Below are positions 23,238-35,249 of a stretch of 64,000 bases of DNA, piece by piece. The translations under genes were made by a program, and so were the position numbers. Position 1 is the stretch's first letter, and every line of letters begins with the position of its first letter. The stretch is from the NCBI GenBank assembly GCA_027943335.1, contig BSBK01003563.1:255501-319500 (forward strand), written 5' to 3'. Origin of the DNA: Chamaecyparis obtusa (taxonomy: Eukaryota > Streptophyta > Pinopsida > Cupressales > Cupressaceae). Below the pieces are notes generated by a model. The model saw only the letters and a list, made by a program, of their open reading frames with translations. It was not told the DNA's origin and did no database searches.

Positions 23238-24674
23238 ATAGTGTCTCAGTTTCTATGATGCAAAGATCACAGTGAGACAATCTTTCTCAATCATAGAATA
23301 GTTCTTTTCACACGCCACCAATGTTCTTCTTATATAATAAATGTCTCTTTCCTTTTTCTCTTCATCATGTTGCACTAGCAATGCCCCCAGTGATATGGTT
23401 GTTGTGGAGACATATAAGATCAATGGCTTCCCATGAATACAAGGCATCAAGATAGGAAGATTTGATAGATACTTCTTGATATGGTTAAAGTTGTTCTCAC
23501 ATTCTTCATTCCATGCAAAGGTCACACCTTTATGTAATGTTTTTGCAAAAGGCTGTGATATGTCCGCTAGTTGTGATATAAATCTTCTGATAGATTGAAC
23601 TCTTCCTTGCAACATCCTCATTTGACTGATATTCATGGGAGGTTGCATCTCTATTATAGCCTTAACTTTAGCCGGATCAAATTCAATGCCCTTCTTTGAA
23701 ACTATGTATCCTAAGAGCTTTCTAGAAGTGACACCAAAAGCACACTTCTTAGGATTTAGTCGGAGACTAAACTTTTCCATTCTTTCTAGGATCATGCTCA
23801 AGTCCTTTAGATGTTTAGTTTTGATCATAGATTTTGCTAATGTGTCATCAACATAATCTTCCATAGTTCGATGCATCATGTCATGGAAAATAGATGTCAT
23901 TGCTCTTTGATATGTAGCTCCAACATTTTTAAGCCCAAATGGCATGACATTCCAGTAGAAGGTGCCCCATGCACATGTGAAAGTAGTTTTCTCTTTGTCC
24001 TCTGGAGCAATTTTTATTTGGTTATATCCAGAGAAACCATCCATTAAGGAATACATCTCGAAACCCACAGTCATGTCCACTATCATGTCAATGTTAGGTA
24101 GTGGAAAGTCATCCTTAGGACATGCTCTATTCACATCTCTAAAGTTTGTGCACACTCTGATTGACCCATCTAGTTCAGAAATAGGTATAATATTAGAGAT
24201 CCACTCTATATAGTCAATAACTCAGACGAATCCAATGTTCAGGAGCTTCTCTAATTCAGCTTTTACCAAGAGTGCAACATGAGGATGCATCTTTCTTAAT
24301 TTTTGCTTGACAGGTTTGACATTTGGAGCAATAGATAAATGATGCATTATGAGATTAGGATCCAATCCTGGCATATCTAAATATTTCCATGCAAATTTGA
24401 TCTTCTTCTCCATTAGAAATGTTGTAAATTTTTGCTTCTCTTCTTCTGATAATGATTGTGCTACATGTACCAATTGTGGTTCCTCTGTTGTACCCAAATT
24501 GATGGATCGAGTGGGCTCAATTAGAACTAGAGATCTATCCTGTAAATGACTCAGAAGGACATCAAATATCTCATCCTTAGGCACCTCAGAGAGGTTTTCA
24601 CCTTTGGATACATCTTTTATTTTTACTTTTGTAGCAAGCAAGGGCATAGTCATTCGGGAAGGTATAAATACCAT
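23238..24674 (-). pseudogene. Element 2 reverse transcriptase and RNase H
   Basis: RT motifs appear in order: IMHHLSIAP and PVKQKLRKMHP (fingers), SIRVCTNFRDVNRACPKDDFPLP, YSLMDGFSGYNQIKI, TTFTCAWGTFYWNVMPFGLKNVGATYQRAM and DYVDDTLAKS (catalytic YVDD). The thumb LNPKKCAFGVTSRKLLGYIVSKKGIEFDP and the RNase H connection LYVSTTTISLGALLVQHDEE follow. Stops occur near 24222 and 23253. Frame is continuous from 24674 to 23237. The catalytic Asp pair is retained. The 24222 stop sits between fingers and palm. Confidence 0.92.
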
Positions 24675-24679
24675 GGCTT

Positions 24680-26562
24680 GGATTCATGGAGGTTTGATTA
24701 ATAAGTTCTGGATATTTGATAGTCAAAGTAGGAAAAGATTGGGAGATAGTGTTTACGGATATGGATCTATCATCATTATTCCTAACCTGACACTTGAGTT
24801 CAAAGGTGATACTACAACTTAAGACATCCAATTCATGAATAGGCTCAATGTCATCATGGGAGTCCAATTCAGCCATAGGTGGATCGGACTCGATAGGTTC
24901 ATCATTTCACTCTAGACTTACGTTGGTTTTAGGTGCATATTGGTGAATAACATCAACATGTTTCTCTGTGATAAGCTCATCTTCATCTGGTTCTGGAATG
25001 GCTCCCCATTCATAGTCATTTGATTCAGCTTCTAATTCAGGATCTCTAGGAAATCTTAGAACATGAGTAAAGTCAGGGTGAATACCCCAAGAAGGGTTAC
25101 CCTCAGATTTTGATTTGTATTCATACTCATGAGAATCTATCTCAGAATCACTACCACTCCCCTCTTCTTGATTGTTTTCAAGATTAGCTAGTTTTTGTGT
25201 TGCAACTATCTCTTGATTGATAGTAGGTTCTTGTGTTTCTACTACATTAATTCTTTTGATAGGATCATCTTTATCATCAAGAAGGTCTTTGACCTCCTTA
25301 GGCAATTTTTCATAGGGAATGAGTTCTGAAATATCTGAATCACTATCTGATGGTTTTTTTTCTTCTTTCTTTAGAAGAGGTTCCCCTGGTGTGATCTGCT
25401 CTATGACATGAGAGCAATTTCCTTTGAGGTGATAGGGTTTCTTTTTAAAGCCTAAGCCAACTTTGTTTTTATTTTCTCTACTAGTATGCAGGAGAGGTAC
25501 CTCAAGACCTTTTCCTTTGATTCCTAGAGGTCCTTTACCTAAATATCCCATCTTAGCTATTAATATATCTCCTGGACCATATGACTTGGAAGGGATTTTG
25601 GACACTGCAAAGTCACCAGTTTGAACAACTTGAGATTCAGGTTCATCTTTGTACAGCCATGATAGCATAGCCTCATCCTCTTCAAATTCTTTCTTGGATA
25701 CTTGTTCTCCTACAAAATTCTTTTTATATTCTTCAAGAGGTTCTTTAGAGTCTGGTTTGGATTGTTTCAAAGATTTCCCATAAGACTTAGGTGAGATAGG
25801 GAGAGATGTCAAAGATAAGACTAGCTCGATAGTATATTCTCCCATACTATTTTCTTTGATATTAACCTCTTTTGCAAGATCTTCCATTTTAGATGTGGAT
25901 GCTTATTTAGTTGGTTCGATGGAAGATTCTCTGTTATTAGGTACAAGCTTATCTACACTTTCCTTCAAGGTGTTGCAAGTTGTATTCAGATCTACGGGGA
26001 TAGTAACCTCTACTCCTTCATAAGGAAACTTCAAACATTGATGGTATGTAGAAGGAATAGCTTGCATTTCATGTATCCATGGTCACCCTAGAAGGATGTT
26101 GTAGGCCAAAGGTAGATCAAGCACTTGACAAATGGTATCTTTGATAGCTGGACCCACTCTGATAGGTAAGACAATGGTGCCTTTAGAAGATCTTTCTTGT
26201 TCATCATAGGCCTTGATAGGTATTTTCTTTCTAGGATCAATAGCCAATTCTGAAAATCCCAATTGTGTGATCAAGCTGTAAGAACAAATGTTTAGGCCAG
26301 TGCCCCCATCTATCAACACATGTTTGACTCTACGGTTCTAGATCAAGACTTCTATATGCAAAGGCTGATTATGTGGGTGACTCAAGGAGTTGTCATCTTC
26401 CTCTGAAAAGGAGATATATTGTAGAGATGTAAGATGTCCAACTATAGTTTGGAACCTGTCTAAATCAAGGTCATCAGGAACATTGGAACCAAGCAAAGCT
26501 TTATCGAGAATGGCTCTATGAGCTAGAGATATTCGAAGCAACTCAAACATGGAGATTTTCAC
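24680..26562 (-). pseudogene. Element 2 aspartic protease and acidic linker
   Basis: The protease reads HVLIDGGTGLNIC (Asp-Gly-Gly active loop common in Tat elements), then LPIRVGPAIKD, LPLAYNILLG and, after a TGA in place of Arg, PWIHEMQAIPSTYHQ. A long Glu/Asp/Ser-rich linker (25887-24907) follows with MGYLGKGPLGIKGKGL, a Gly-rich patch. The strand keeps one frame from 26562 to about 24876; a shift links it to RT near 24700. The protease would cleave the polyprotein. Confidence 0.85.
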
Positions 26563-26599
26563 ATTAGTGTGCTAGAGTTGTTGAACAATGCTATAAGAC

Positions 26600-28507
26600 G
26601 TAGGCCTTGTATCCTTTGGATTGGAAGATTTGGAAGCAGCCTTCTATTTAGAAGCAGATGAAAGATTGAAGGGCACCTTAGGGACATTTGACAAATCTGG
26701 GATTTGTCCTTTCAGATGCATTTGAGCTTGTGATCGAGTAACTACATTAGCTAAGGAATGATTTCTATCTCTTCATACAATTGTGATGACATTGCAACTC
26801 AGAGAGACATGGTTCAACCATATTGATGACAGCATTATTTCCAGGGTAGGCATAGTTGACTTTTGCCCCCATATTAGGTTGAGAAGTTGAAACTTCTTGA
26901 CCATGTTTCAAAAATGGTTCTATGAATGCTATATGATCGTTATTTCTCATGGGATTATCAATTGTGATGTCTCCACTATCAATCAGATCTTGAATGGTAT
27001 GCTTCAAGTGATAGCAACTACTAGTTTTGTGACCTTTACTCTGATGAAAATCACAGAATTCATTTTCCTTCCACCATATCGGTTTGCGGTCCTGAGCATT
27101 CGGTCAGATTGGTGGTAAAGAGATGATTTTATCAGCTAGTAGAGTTTTCATAGCTGATTCTAAAGACTCTCCTAGAGGAGTAAATTTTTTATGTTTATCC
27201 CATTTTTTGAATTTTGGCTTCCTTTGAGATGGTTGAGAAGACTTTTTCTCTGAAGCTTTAATGGCTTGAGTACCAAGAGTGAGATTGTAGGCTAGTGCCT
27301 TTGATGGGGCATGGAAAGTGTCAACAATGCCATCTGTGATGATGCCTTTGTTCTTGTTCCAATTTTTGTTCTTGTCTTTAGAACTGGATCCTGATTCGTA
27401 CTTGTCTTTTTGAAGTGTGATTTATCCTTTTTTCACAAGCACTTTTTTTATTTTGATAGCATTATCCACCATATTATCAAAAGATGTATGATCTTGCATT
27501 TGTAAAGGATAATTTATTTTTGGAACAAGGTTGTTGATGAAGATTTCCAATTTTTCTATTTCTGGAATAGATCTAGCATATAGAGAGAACTTCTTCCTCC
27601 ATCTCTTGAGAAATGTTAGGAATGGTTCCCCTAGATATTGCTTGAGATTATAGATATTGATCATGGTGACTGGGTGCTGAATATTGTAGGAGTATTGTTG
27701 ATAAAACAATTTGATCAACTCCTCAAAAGTTTTGATAGTAGAAGGCAGTCTAGAGAACCAATGGATGGCTACTCCCCCTAGAGATCAAGGGAAGAGATGC
27801 ATCAGATAGGTTGGTTTGTGCATGAACTCCATGGATTGCATACTAAGCTCTCTGACATGATCTTGGGGATCAAAGTGTCCATCATACTTATCATACTTTG
27901 GCATCTCCACTCTTTTTGGAAATGGTGGCATATACAAGTCTTTGTCAAATGGAAAAGGGCATAGAGCTTCCATGGAGAACTCTTTGGGTTCCTTTTCTTT
28001 CTCAAGGCTATTAAATTTGACTTGTAAAGCATGTATCTGTTTCATCATAGCTATGAGTGGATTCTCTTCCTCATGTGTAATGATGTCTTCAACATTAAAG
28101 TTGGGAGGAAGTTTAGCTCCTTGATGAGCTAATTGTAAAAAGTATGCTTCTCTATCTTCTTTCAAGAAATGCTTCATCATTCGTTTGAAGTTATCATCAT
28201 TTTGATATTGAGAAATTTCTTCAGGTGTGGGTTCCTAATCTACACCATGTTGAGATTGAGCTCTTTGAGAGCCAAAATTTGTCCCTACTTGAGACATGGT
28301 AGAAGTTTGTGGACTCCCTAGATTAGATTGATGAGGGGTATGTTGAGTACCTCTGTGAGTTGATGGAGGGGGTATGTAACCAGATTTCAATTGATAGTTG
28401 CTAAGACCATCATCCTCGTAAAGACCAAAATTGATGAGTTGCTTAAGAGTTGGAGTTTGGAGAGTGGTGATAGATTTCTTGTGAGAGGAAGCTGTAGTCT
28501 CCACCAT
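26600..28507 (-). pseudogene. Element 2 gag
   Basis: A start Met at 28507 is followed by a Ser/Gln/Thr-rich N-terminus (TQHTPHQSNLG). The Retrotrans_gag core reads VEMPKYDKYDGHFDPQDHV, GGVAIHWFSRLP, FEELIKLFYQQY and LGEPFLTFLKRWRKK. A basic Lys-rich region and a Cys-His motif (FCDFHQSKGHKTSSCYHLK) then replace a classical CCHC knuckle. Frame is continuous to about 26750 with stops at 28235-28237, 27785-27787, 27422-27424 and near 27105 and 26765. Gag forms the particle and binds element RNA. Confidence 0.9.
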
Positions 28508-28959
28508 TCACCTCAAGTGAAACAAAAGAATAAGATCCAGATAACCGAAGAATGAATTGAATCAAGATGATTAGATGATGCAACCTTGTCAAGGTTTGAT
28601 TGATTTGAAGATTTGATTAGACGTGGATGAAGGATACTATGCCCTAGATGTATGGGTAGGTTCCCAAAAGATAGCAGACAAGATATCACAACACTTAGTC
28701 ATTTTGATGATTGATTGAGTGAAGATTGATAGTTATGACAAGGTATTGACACAGGATGATAAGGACTCAAATCGATTAAATAGAAGGTTGAATCAAATTC
28801 AAAAGGCCACTTTAGGAAAATGATTGGACTCTTAATAGCTACTGCTCTATTCCTAACACAGTGATTCATTCTATAGATTCTGAAATTACACTAAGAAAGA
28901 TAAATATCTGGCAATTTTGACAATTTTTTTGACAACTTTCAAAAATTTCCCAAATGACA

Positions 28960-29300
28960 CTCTGCAGACTCGTACGACAGTGGGTATGTTGTGAAATGAC
29001 AGTTGCAAAACTCGTACGACAATTGCAAGCAAGATTTTGACTCTTAGAATTTTTTGGCATCAAACTCATATGACACTGGGTTGGTTATCATACGATAGTT
29101 GGGTAGCAATGAAATGATAGTTTAAATCTTAGATGACAGTTGGGTATCAATCAAATGACAGTTGAAAATCTCATATGACAGTTGCAAGATTTGAGAATTT
29201 GCTGGCATGGAAACTCGTACGACACTGGGTACTCAATCATACAATAGATGGTAAGGAATGAAATGACACTTGATGGAAACTCGTATGACTTTCTGACCTC
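28960..29300. repeat. ACTCGTACGAC repeats, leader cluster 1
   Basis: At least six copies of AACTCGTACGAC or AACTCATATGAC alternate with ATGACAGTTG at irregular 25-70 bp spacing, many with single transitions. Confidence 0.8.
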
Positions 29301-31019
29301 CTGATATGACTTTTGACTCCAGAAAAGGATTTTACTTCAGATTTTGCAAATTTTGAGTTTTCAGATTTGAATTGTTTGCAAATTTCAATGTCCAGATTTG
29401 AGGATTGTAATAGATTTGTTCATTTTCAATAACCAAATAGATAAACAAGCATGCAAAATAGAAAGCAAGTGATTTCAAGAATGTCTGAAAATAATGAACA
29501 ATGGCAAAAGCAACCTTGCGCATGAATGATCAAGTGACTTATTCATTCTAATCCTCAGAAGTGCTAATTATGTATGTTCCAAAAATGTTTTGCAATAATG
29601 CACATATACCCTATAAAATGAAAATTGTGCCTCACTAGGGTTTTTAGTAATGGTTTGACTCTGCAACTTTTATGATCCAAAGGGGTGAACTCCAATCCCA
29701 GCGCACCAGGGTTTTGACATAGTCTGAGAACTTAATATTCAGGAGCTGCTAGGGAGATCTGACAACCCAACAATGAACCATACCCATGGAGATTTCTTCC
29801 ACAAGGACATTTATATAATGACTGTCACTACCATGGTGAAAATGGGTATTACCGCTTGAGGTTCCATAAATGTAGTTTACCCTGTGAAGGGATTGTCTGC
29901 TATGGTTAACCCTCTCTAAAGGTGATTCACAATAGTATACCACAAGGGGACTGGGCTCTAGATCCAAAGTTTTGATGCCTCTTCACTTTTAACCCAAATA
30001 AAACAAGCAGATTAATCTGACACGCTAAGATAAAGTTTGTCTCACCATGGTCTATGATATCAACCCCACATGATCTATCAACCCCTCTAGAGAGAGAATG
30101 TATCAATCAATAAGGGAAGATGCACTAACCAATTTTGATTCACCAAAGCTTGTGATGTCTACCCCATGTGATCTATCAACCTCTCCTAGGAGAGAATGTA
30201 TCGATCAATAAGAGAAGATGCACTAACCAAGTTGAATGTGAAATGCACTAAGTATCCTCCCTACCTACAAGGATTCTATCATCAAGAAAGATTTCACTGG
30301 GAATCTAATCTCTCAAGAATCATGAATAGTGTTCATAGGGCCTAATTACTATGTGAGCATAGATGTATGTTTCCAAAAGAAAATCTACCCAAAAGTATCC
30401 AAAAAGCAAAAAGAGGAACACTTAACACTTAAAGCGAATATGAGATGAGTCCACAAGGTGGAACACTTAACACCTCACACAAGTTGAAAATGAGTCCCCA
30501 ACTTAGAAAACAAGTGAGTTCCTAAAAGCACAAAAGGGTTGCCAAGTGGAACACTTAACGCTTCTACCCTGTTGACCCCTCCCCTTTATGGCACTGGGAT
30601 TGCAACCACAGGGCGGAATGAGGGGCTGGTGAATTAGTGAGTCTAATAACCCAAGATAGCAATCAAGATCAATCACAAGTATCTAAGACTACTTAATGAA
30701 TCCTTAAGGGGTTACAACCTAGTATCAATTATGCAAGTGTGTAAAACAAAAGCATGAAAAGAATCACCCAAGCTAGACACACGAGAGATTTATTTTAAGA
30801 CCCAAATCGAAATATTATCAGCACAAGTGGAATACCTGAGATCCTCGCAACGTGCTTAGTAGATGTTTACCTGATTTTGAGCAATTCTTGCATTTTTTCA
30901 AATCAAATCCAATAGAAATCTATCAAAAATAGTAAATTTCAATTGTTAGGGTTAGCTATCAGTCAAAATCCAAAAATCAAATCTGACAAACTGACTGCAA
31001 AAATGAAATGACAGTTGAA

Positions 31020-31265
31020 ATCTGGCACCGAAACTCGTATGACACTAGGTCTGTTACCAGATGATAGTTGAAACCTGATGTCAAAACTCATACGACACTG
31101 GGTCTATTACCAGATGATAGTCCAGAAACTCGTACGACACTGGGTGTCTGATGAAATGACAATCCAGCCTCCAAACGATAGTGGGTGCATGATGAAATGA
31201 CACTCGGTCAACTGTCATACGATAGTGGGTTCAAAATCATATGACTTTTGTCAGAAACTCGTACA
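31020..31265. repeat. ACTCGTACGAC repeats, leader cluster 2
   Basis: Five to six copies of AACTCGTACGACACTGGGT, each followed by an AGATGATAGT or AAATGACA word at about 50-bp spacing, close to the PBS. Confidence 0.8.
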
Positions 31266-31365
31266 AAGATTGTACAGACAAAAAAATAAAAATCATATTT
31301 TTGCATAGAAACTGAGGAGAAAAAGATAGAATTTGATAGAATTGAATTGGAAACCCATTTCAGGG

Positions 31366-31382
31366 CCCCACGGTGGGTGCCA
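31366..31382 (-). promoter_or_regulatory. Primer-binding site of element 2
   Basis: The minus strand reads TGGCACCCACCGTGGGG 4 bp after the LTR end. It begins with TGG as needed to pair with a tRNA CCA tail, and is of the kind seen in Tat-type elements. I do not assign the tRNA. Confidence 0.75.
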
Positions 31383-31386
31383 GAAA

Positions 31387-32634
31387 TGTGTGTGTGAAAA
31401 TTGTACCTGATCTGTAGACACAACACTTCGGTAAAACATTAGAGGTTAGCTATAATCAAAATCGTGCAAAACTAAAATCTAATTTAACCAAGTGATTTAC
31501 TGCCTTCTAGTAGGTGGGAGATTAATGTTCTTAGATTGCTATCAAGATCAGTGACCTAGACGACACCTGAATGAAGGATTTGAATGCCATTGATCTAGAT
31601 ATGAATTGAATGCAATTAATCTATATTTTTGATATTTTCTATGCAATGATATAATGAAAACTAATATGAAATTATGCTAGAATGAAATTGATTTATGAAT
31701 ATGCAAAGTAAGCTAACAATGATATGAAAATGAATCTAAATGAATGCAAAACAAGATTGATCTCACAAAGGTGTCGATTCGCAAGAGCTTTGATTTTCCC
31801 AATTCTAATTCTCTAGCGTGATTGTGCAAATTTGTGGATGAATTATGAAGAGCTGAGCCTTGGTTTTATAGAAATCCAGGGCTTTGGAGGTGCATGGAGA
31901 AAAGCCATAAATCACTCAAATAACTCAGCTTGATTTTTGAGTTATTTTTAAATAAAGATAATTAAGTCACAAAAATTATGCAAAACCACAGTTCAACTCG
32001 AATTAGAAGTTTAGATCAACTTTAAAACTTAAAAAGATGTTGAGTTTCAAAAAGCTAACAACTTGCATTGATTTTCCAATTTGAGTTTAACTAGTCCTGG
32101 AATGTACACATGAATAATTATGATTTAATAAATAAATAAAGTGATTTATTCTCAACTTAACTGCTTTTTGAAATAAAATAATTAATTTATGGCTTAATTA
32201 ACTATTTTATCAAACTTTTATTAAAAACTATATTATTAAATAATGACAACTTGCTTTAATTAATTAAATAAAAATTTAATCAATTATTCATAGGATATTG
32301 GATTTATTGTCAAAATTAAATAATACAATTAATAAGAGATAGAATTAAATTTAATTAAACAATTAAGTGGCAAGATATTAAATCTAATTAATGAAAACAT
32401 TCAATTAATCAAACTTAGGATAAATGTGATTTATCACCAAATAATCATTAAATTAAAGATAATTAAGATAATTAGGAATATTGCTAGGAATATTCCCTGA
32501 TGCAAAATTTAAGATAATCAATTAGGATTCGATGATGTGCAAATGTGCCTTAGGTTAGGACTTTGATGTCGATTTGATTCGATTTGTAGATATAGGAGAT
32601 TAATGAACTTATAGCCCATTTTTAGGGTATTACA
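31387..32634 (-). repeat. 5' LTR of element 2
   Basis: Same length as 14330-15577 and nearly the same sequence; visible differences are mainly single transitions. It would hold the promoter for gag-pol. Confidence 0.93.
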
Positions 32635-32695
32635 TGTTACATTGGGGTAAGTTATAGATCCTAACCCAACAAGGAAGTTAATCTACTTGTGTTTA

Positions 32696-32741
32696 GTCCC
32701 ATGATCACAAGAGTCATAAAAGTGCCATGCGATCATGTGAC
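32696..32741. repeat. CATGATCG hairpin, LTR-b copy 1
   Basis: GTCCCATGATCAC pairs with GCGATCATGTGAC with mismatches; orthologous to 11579-11624. Confidence 0.8.
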
Positions 32742-33313
32742 AAGGAAAGCCTTGAAAGATGATATAGAAAGAAATAAGGGAAGTCAAAATTGCAAGTCCT
32801 GAAGCATGCGACCCGGTGGACTGAAATGCTCAAATTCTTTGCGATTAAAAGCTTAAAGGAGTCACGGATACCAGATGAAGGTGATTGTATGCAAGCAGAG
32901 AAATTGAATGCCAGGACTTGATTTGAAGCATGAAACTTGATTGATAGAGTTGATGGGTCTCCTTTCGATAAGTTACCATTCATCATGCATTCATAAATAT
33001 ATTCAAGCCTGACCATGTAGAGATTGAAGACATAGACATTTCTCAGAATCATCTCCAACTCAAAGACCATGCCTAGAGCACATATCTAATGTTTGACACA
33101 TGATTTAACTATGATAAAATAAGACACGGGTCCCATTCAACTCAGACATACTCATAGAAAATGCAAAAGCCATAAGCAAATTACATATAGATTATGCTCT
33201 GGATCATCCCTCGGTCAATTAAGACTATAATAGTGATGTCAAAATACACAAGTCTCGAGTTCATGGTAGGTGTCTTCTTTGTTGGAGGATGGACTCATAT
33301 ACTAAAACAGAGC

Positions 33314-33360
33314 GGTCACATGATCGCAAGAAATGGAAAAGTGCCTTGAAATCATGCAAC
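33314..33360. repeat. CATGATCG hairpin, LTR-b copy 2
   Basis: GGTCACATGATCGCAAG pairs with CTTGAAATCATGCAAC; the right arm is decayed at two transitions. Confidence 0.75.
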
Positions 33361-33658
33361 AATGAGATGGAGAGTTATTCATTTGGTGTGGATGGAAGTT
33401 ATGAAATTCCCCAAAGGTGAAGGCATGAGAGGTGAATTGCAAAGAAGTGGGAAATGGGAAGTTCACTACATTTTGAGCACCCAAAGTAAAGTTTTCTGCC
33501 ACTAGAGTAGCGAATTTGAGATTTTTAGCTGAAGAAACATCAATCTTACCAAACCCAAATTAACGCAAATGAGAAGGGAAAACATATTGAACACTTCCAA
33601 AGAACTTTCACCATGGGACCCACGTACTCCAATAGCGCATATGCGCCAATGATAGAGC

Positions 33659-33705
33659 GGTCACATGATCGCAAGAGGTAAAAAAGTGCCTTGCGATCAT
33701 GTGAC
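33659..33705. repeat. CATGATCG hairpin, LTR-b copy 3
   Basis: GGTCACATGATCGCAAG pairs with CTTGCGATCATGTGAC, almost perfect 16-bp arms and a 14-bp purine loop. Confidence 0.85.
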
Positions 33706-33742
33706 AATGAAAAGTTATAGATCCAAACCCGATAAGGAATAA

Positions 33743-33927
33743 TTATTAAATGTTATAATAGTTCACTTAGAGCGGTCTCATGACCGCAAGAGGTAAAAAA
33801 GTGTCATGTGATCATGCGACAAAGTACACTGGGTAGGTGAACATTTAGTTATTAAATGTTATATCAGTTCATTTTAGAGTGGTCGCATGATCGCAAGAGG
33901 TAAAAAAGTGTCATGCGATCATGTGAC
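33743..33927 (+). repeat. 107-bp tandem repeat carrying hairpin copies 4 and 5
   Basis: ATTATTAAATGTTATA-x-x-AGTTCA starts each unit (about 33743 and 33850). Each unit contains a hairpin: 33774-33820 (GGTCTCATGACCGC, decayed) and 33881-33927 (GGTCGCATGATCGC ... GCGATCATGTGAC). The hairpin has therefore multiplied by local tandem duplication. Confidence 0.8.
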
Positions 33928-35205
33928 ATTGGAAGCTCAGGTGGATGGAAGTGCAAGTATAGAGGAACTGGTGGTGGGATTCGACCAGGAGACTACTGCT
34001 ATGGTCATGGCTATAGTTGGCTTCTCACAAAATGGAGAATGAGGAGGAATTTGATGCAGTAAGATGGCTAGATAGATTTCTAATTCATCAGTGTTCTAGA
34101 TTTGGTGATTACTAAAAGGATCATATCTCTTCTTTCAGCTTGAACTCAAATTTTTCTATATTTCCATAGTTCATGTTCAATCTTAGGAACTCACAATTTG
34201 TACAAGTTTTTGATAGCAGTCTAGATGAGACAGCTTATTTCTGCATTGTACTGAACAAAGAGAACGTTACAAGATGTTGGAGATAATTGCATCAGTTAAA
34301 GATTTAACCCGAGAACATGCCAAGTGGCTCATCTGGCATAGTCATGTGCAAAATCCCCGATGTGAAGAATTGGTTCCTATTTTAGTGGCCGCCTCTGCTC
34401 ATAGAGCAAAATTATATAAAGAGATCAAATCAAAATAATTCCTCTTTATGGTAATTTTGTAACTGACAGGGTAATGACTTGTCTCCTATCTTTTTATCTT
34501 CTGGAAGTCAGAATGTTTTCAATTCCTATGAGAATTGCACATTAGGAATCCTATATGTACTATTGAGGAGGTTAATAGAAAGGTCAGAAAATTTTTGGTG
34601 TGGGATACTTGATGTTGTAGAGTCAATTGAAAAGTATTTTATGTCAATTATTTTCTATTCCAGTTAGTTGAAATTGTTAATTAGATGCTTCTTTCTCTTA
34701 ATCTAAGTTACAGTAGGAAGGAAAGGATGATTCATTCCTTTGTTTTGAGGATGTGAATAAACCCAATAGGATTTTTTGTGGGATATTCAGAGAAGAACTA
34801 ATTAGGATTTGATCATTATTTCATTTCTCTCTCTGTAGTAAGGTGTTAATTATTTCAATCTTGTTAATAGTTGTTGTAGATTAGTTAAGTGTTGAGTGTA
34901 TGAATTCATAGGATGTGTGAGTTCTATAGCTTGGTTCATAGATTAGAGAGTTTTCCTTGCTTGGATTAAGTTATGTTTAGGCTTAATTTGGTTTAGCCTC
35001 TTCTGCTCTCAGGTTAAGAGCATACCCTATGTTAACTTTAGGATCAAAAACATAATTCATTGCATATCCAGCTTAGGGAGTTGTACCTACCAATTCAATG
35101 AAAAGCCAACAATCACAGAGTATTTAGATATTGTTCATAATTTGGGCATTAAGAGTCATTTTCATAGGAAGCAAGAGAGGACAAATCTATTTACTAATAG
35201 ATTTT

Positions 35206-35222
35206 TGGTGACTCTGCTGGGC
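35206..35222 (+). promoter_or_regulatory. Primer-binding site after LTR-b
   Basis: TGGTGACTCTGCTGGGC follows a palindromic AATCTATTTACTAATAGATT spacer. It is the same PBS class as in element 5 (minus strand at 55948-55965). Confidence 0.75.
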
Positions 35223-35249
35223 AAACGAATAGTCGCTTGATTAGTAAGC

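Larger units (their letters stand above)
28508..31364 (-). other. Element 2 5' leader (about 2.9 kb)
   Basis: Between PBS and gag no coding frame is convincing. 28960-29300 and 31020-31260 are packed with ACTCGTACGACACTGGGT and AAATGACAGTTG words. 30040-30240 contains a roughly 110-bp duplicated block (words GATCTATCAACC, GAGAGAATGTATC). A long leader is typical for Tat elements and may hold packaging or splice signals; no signal is identified. Confidence 0.7.
14330..32634 (-). mobile_element. Element 2: full-length Tat-lineage Ty3/gypsy retrotransposon
   Basis: An 18.3-kb element transcribed on the minus strand. It has 1248-bp LTRs (14330-15577 and 31387-32634), a TSD of CGTTA at 14325-14329 and TGTTA at 32635-32639 (one CpG transition), a PBS at 31366-31382 and a PPT at 15578-15591. 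Order in its own direction: 2.9-kb leader, gag, protease, RT, RNase H, second RNase H, integrase, then a 5.7-kb 3' region carrying an antisense plant-mobile-domain ORF. Two RNase H domains, no chromodomain, long leader, long 3' region and an antisense extra ORF all fit the Tat lineage. The frames carry stops and about three frameshifts, so it is dead, but the LTR pair is still visibly near-identical. Confidence 0.93.
32640..35183 (+). repeat. LTR-b, right segment (complete family T LTR)
   Basis: It continues LTR-b after element 2: CATTGGGGTAAG follows the TSD, matching 11522 onward in LTR-a up to 32836, and 33966-34695 matches LTR-c. The 3' end is placed at GAGGACA (35183), about 22 bp before the PBS; the exact end is uncertain. 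Total LTR about 2.73 kb. It contains five CATGATCG hairpins, GCGCATATGCGC (33635-33646) and a 107-bp tandem duplication. Plus frames such as 34479 recur in LTR-c because the DNA is repeated, not because they are genes. Confidence 0.82.

Noticed and set aside
30040..30600. Possible structured RNA gene in the element 2 leader
   Set aside because: Only a duplicated GATCTATCAACC-containing block and CACTTAAC words; no conserved RNA fold that I can recognise.
34479..34667. Conserved 62-residue ORF repeated at 39443
   Set aside because: Both lie at the same position in LTR-b and LTR-c; conservation reflects repeated DNA. No domain and no codon evidence.
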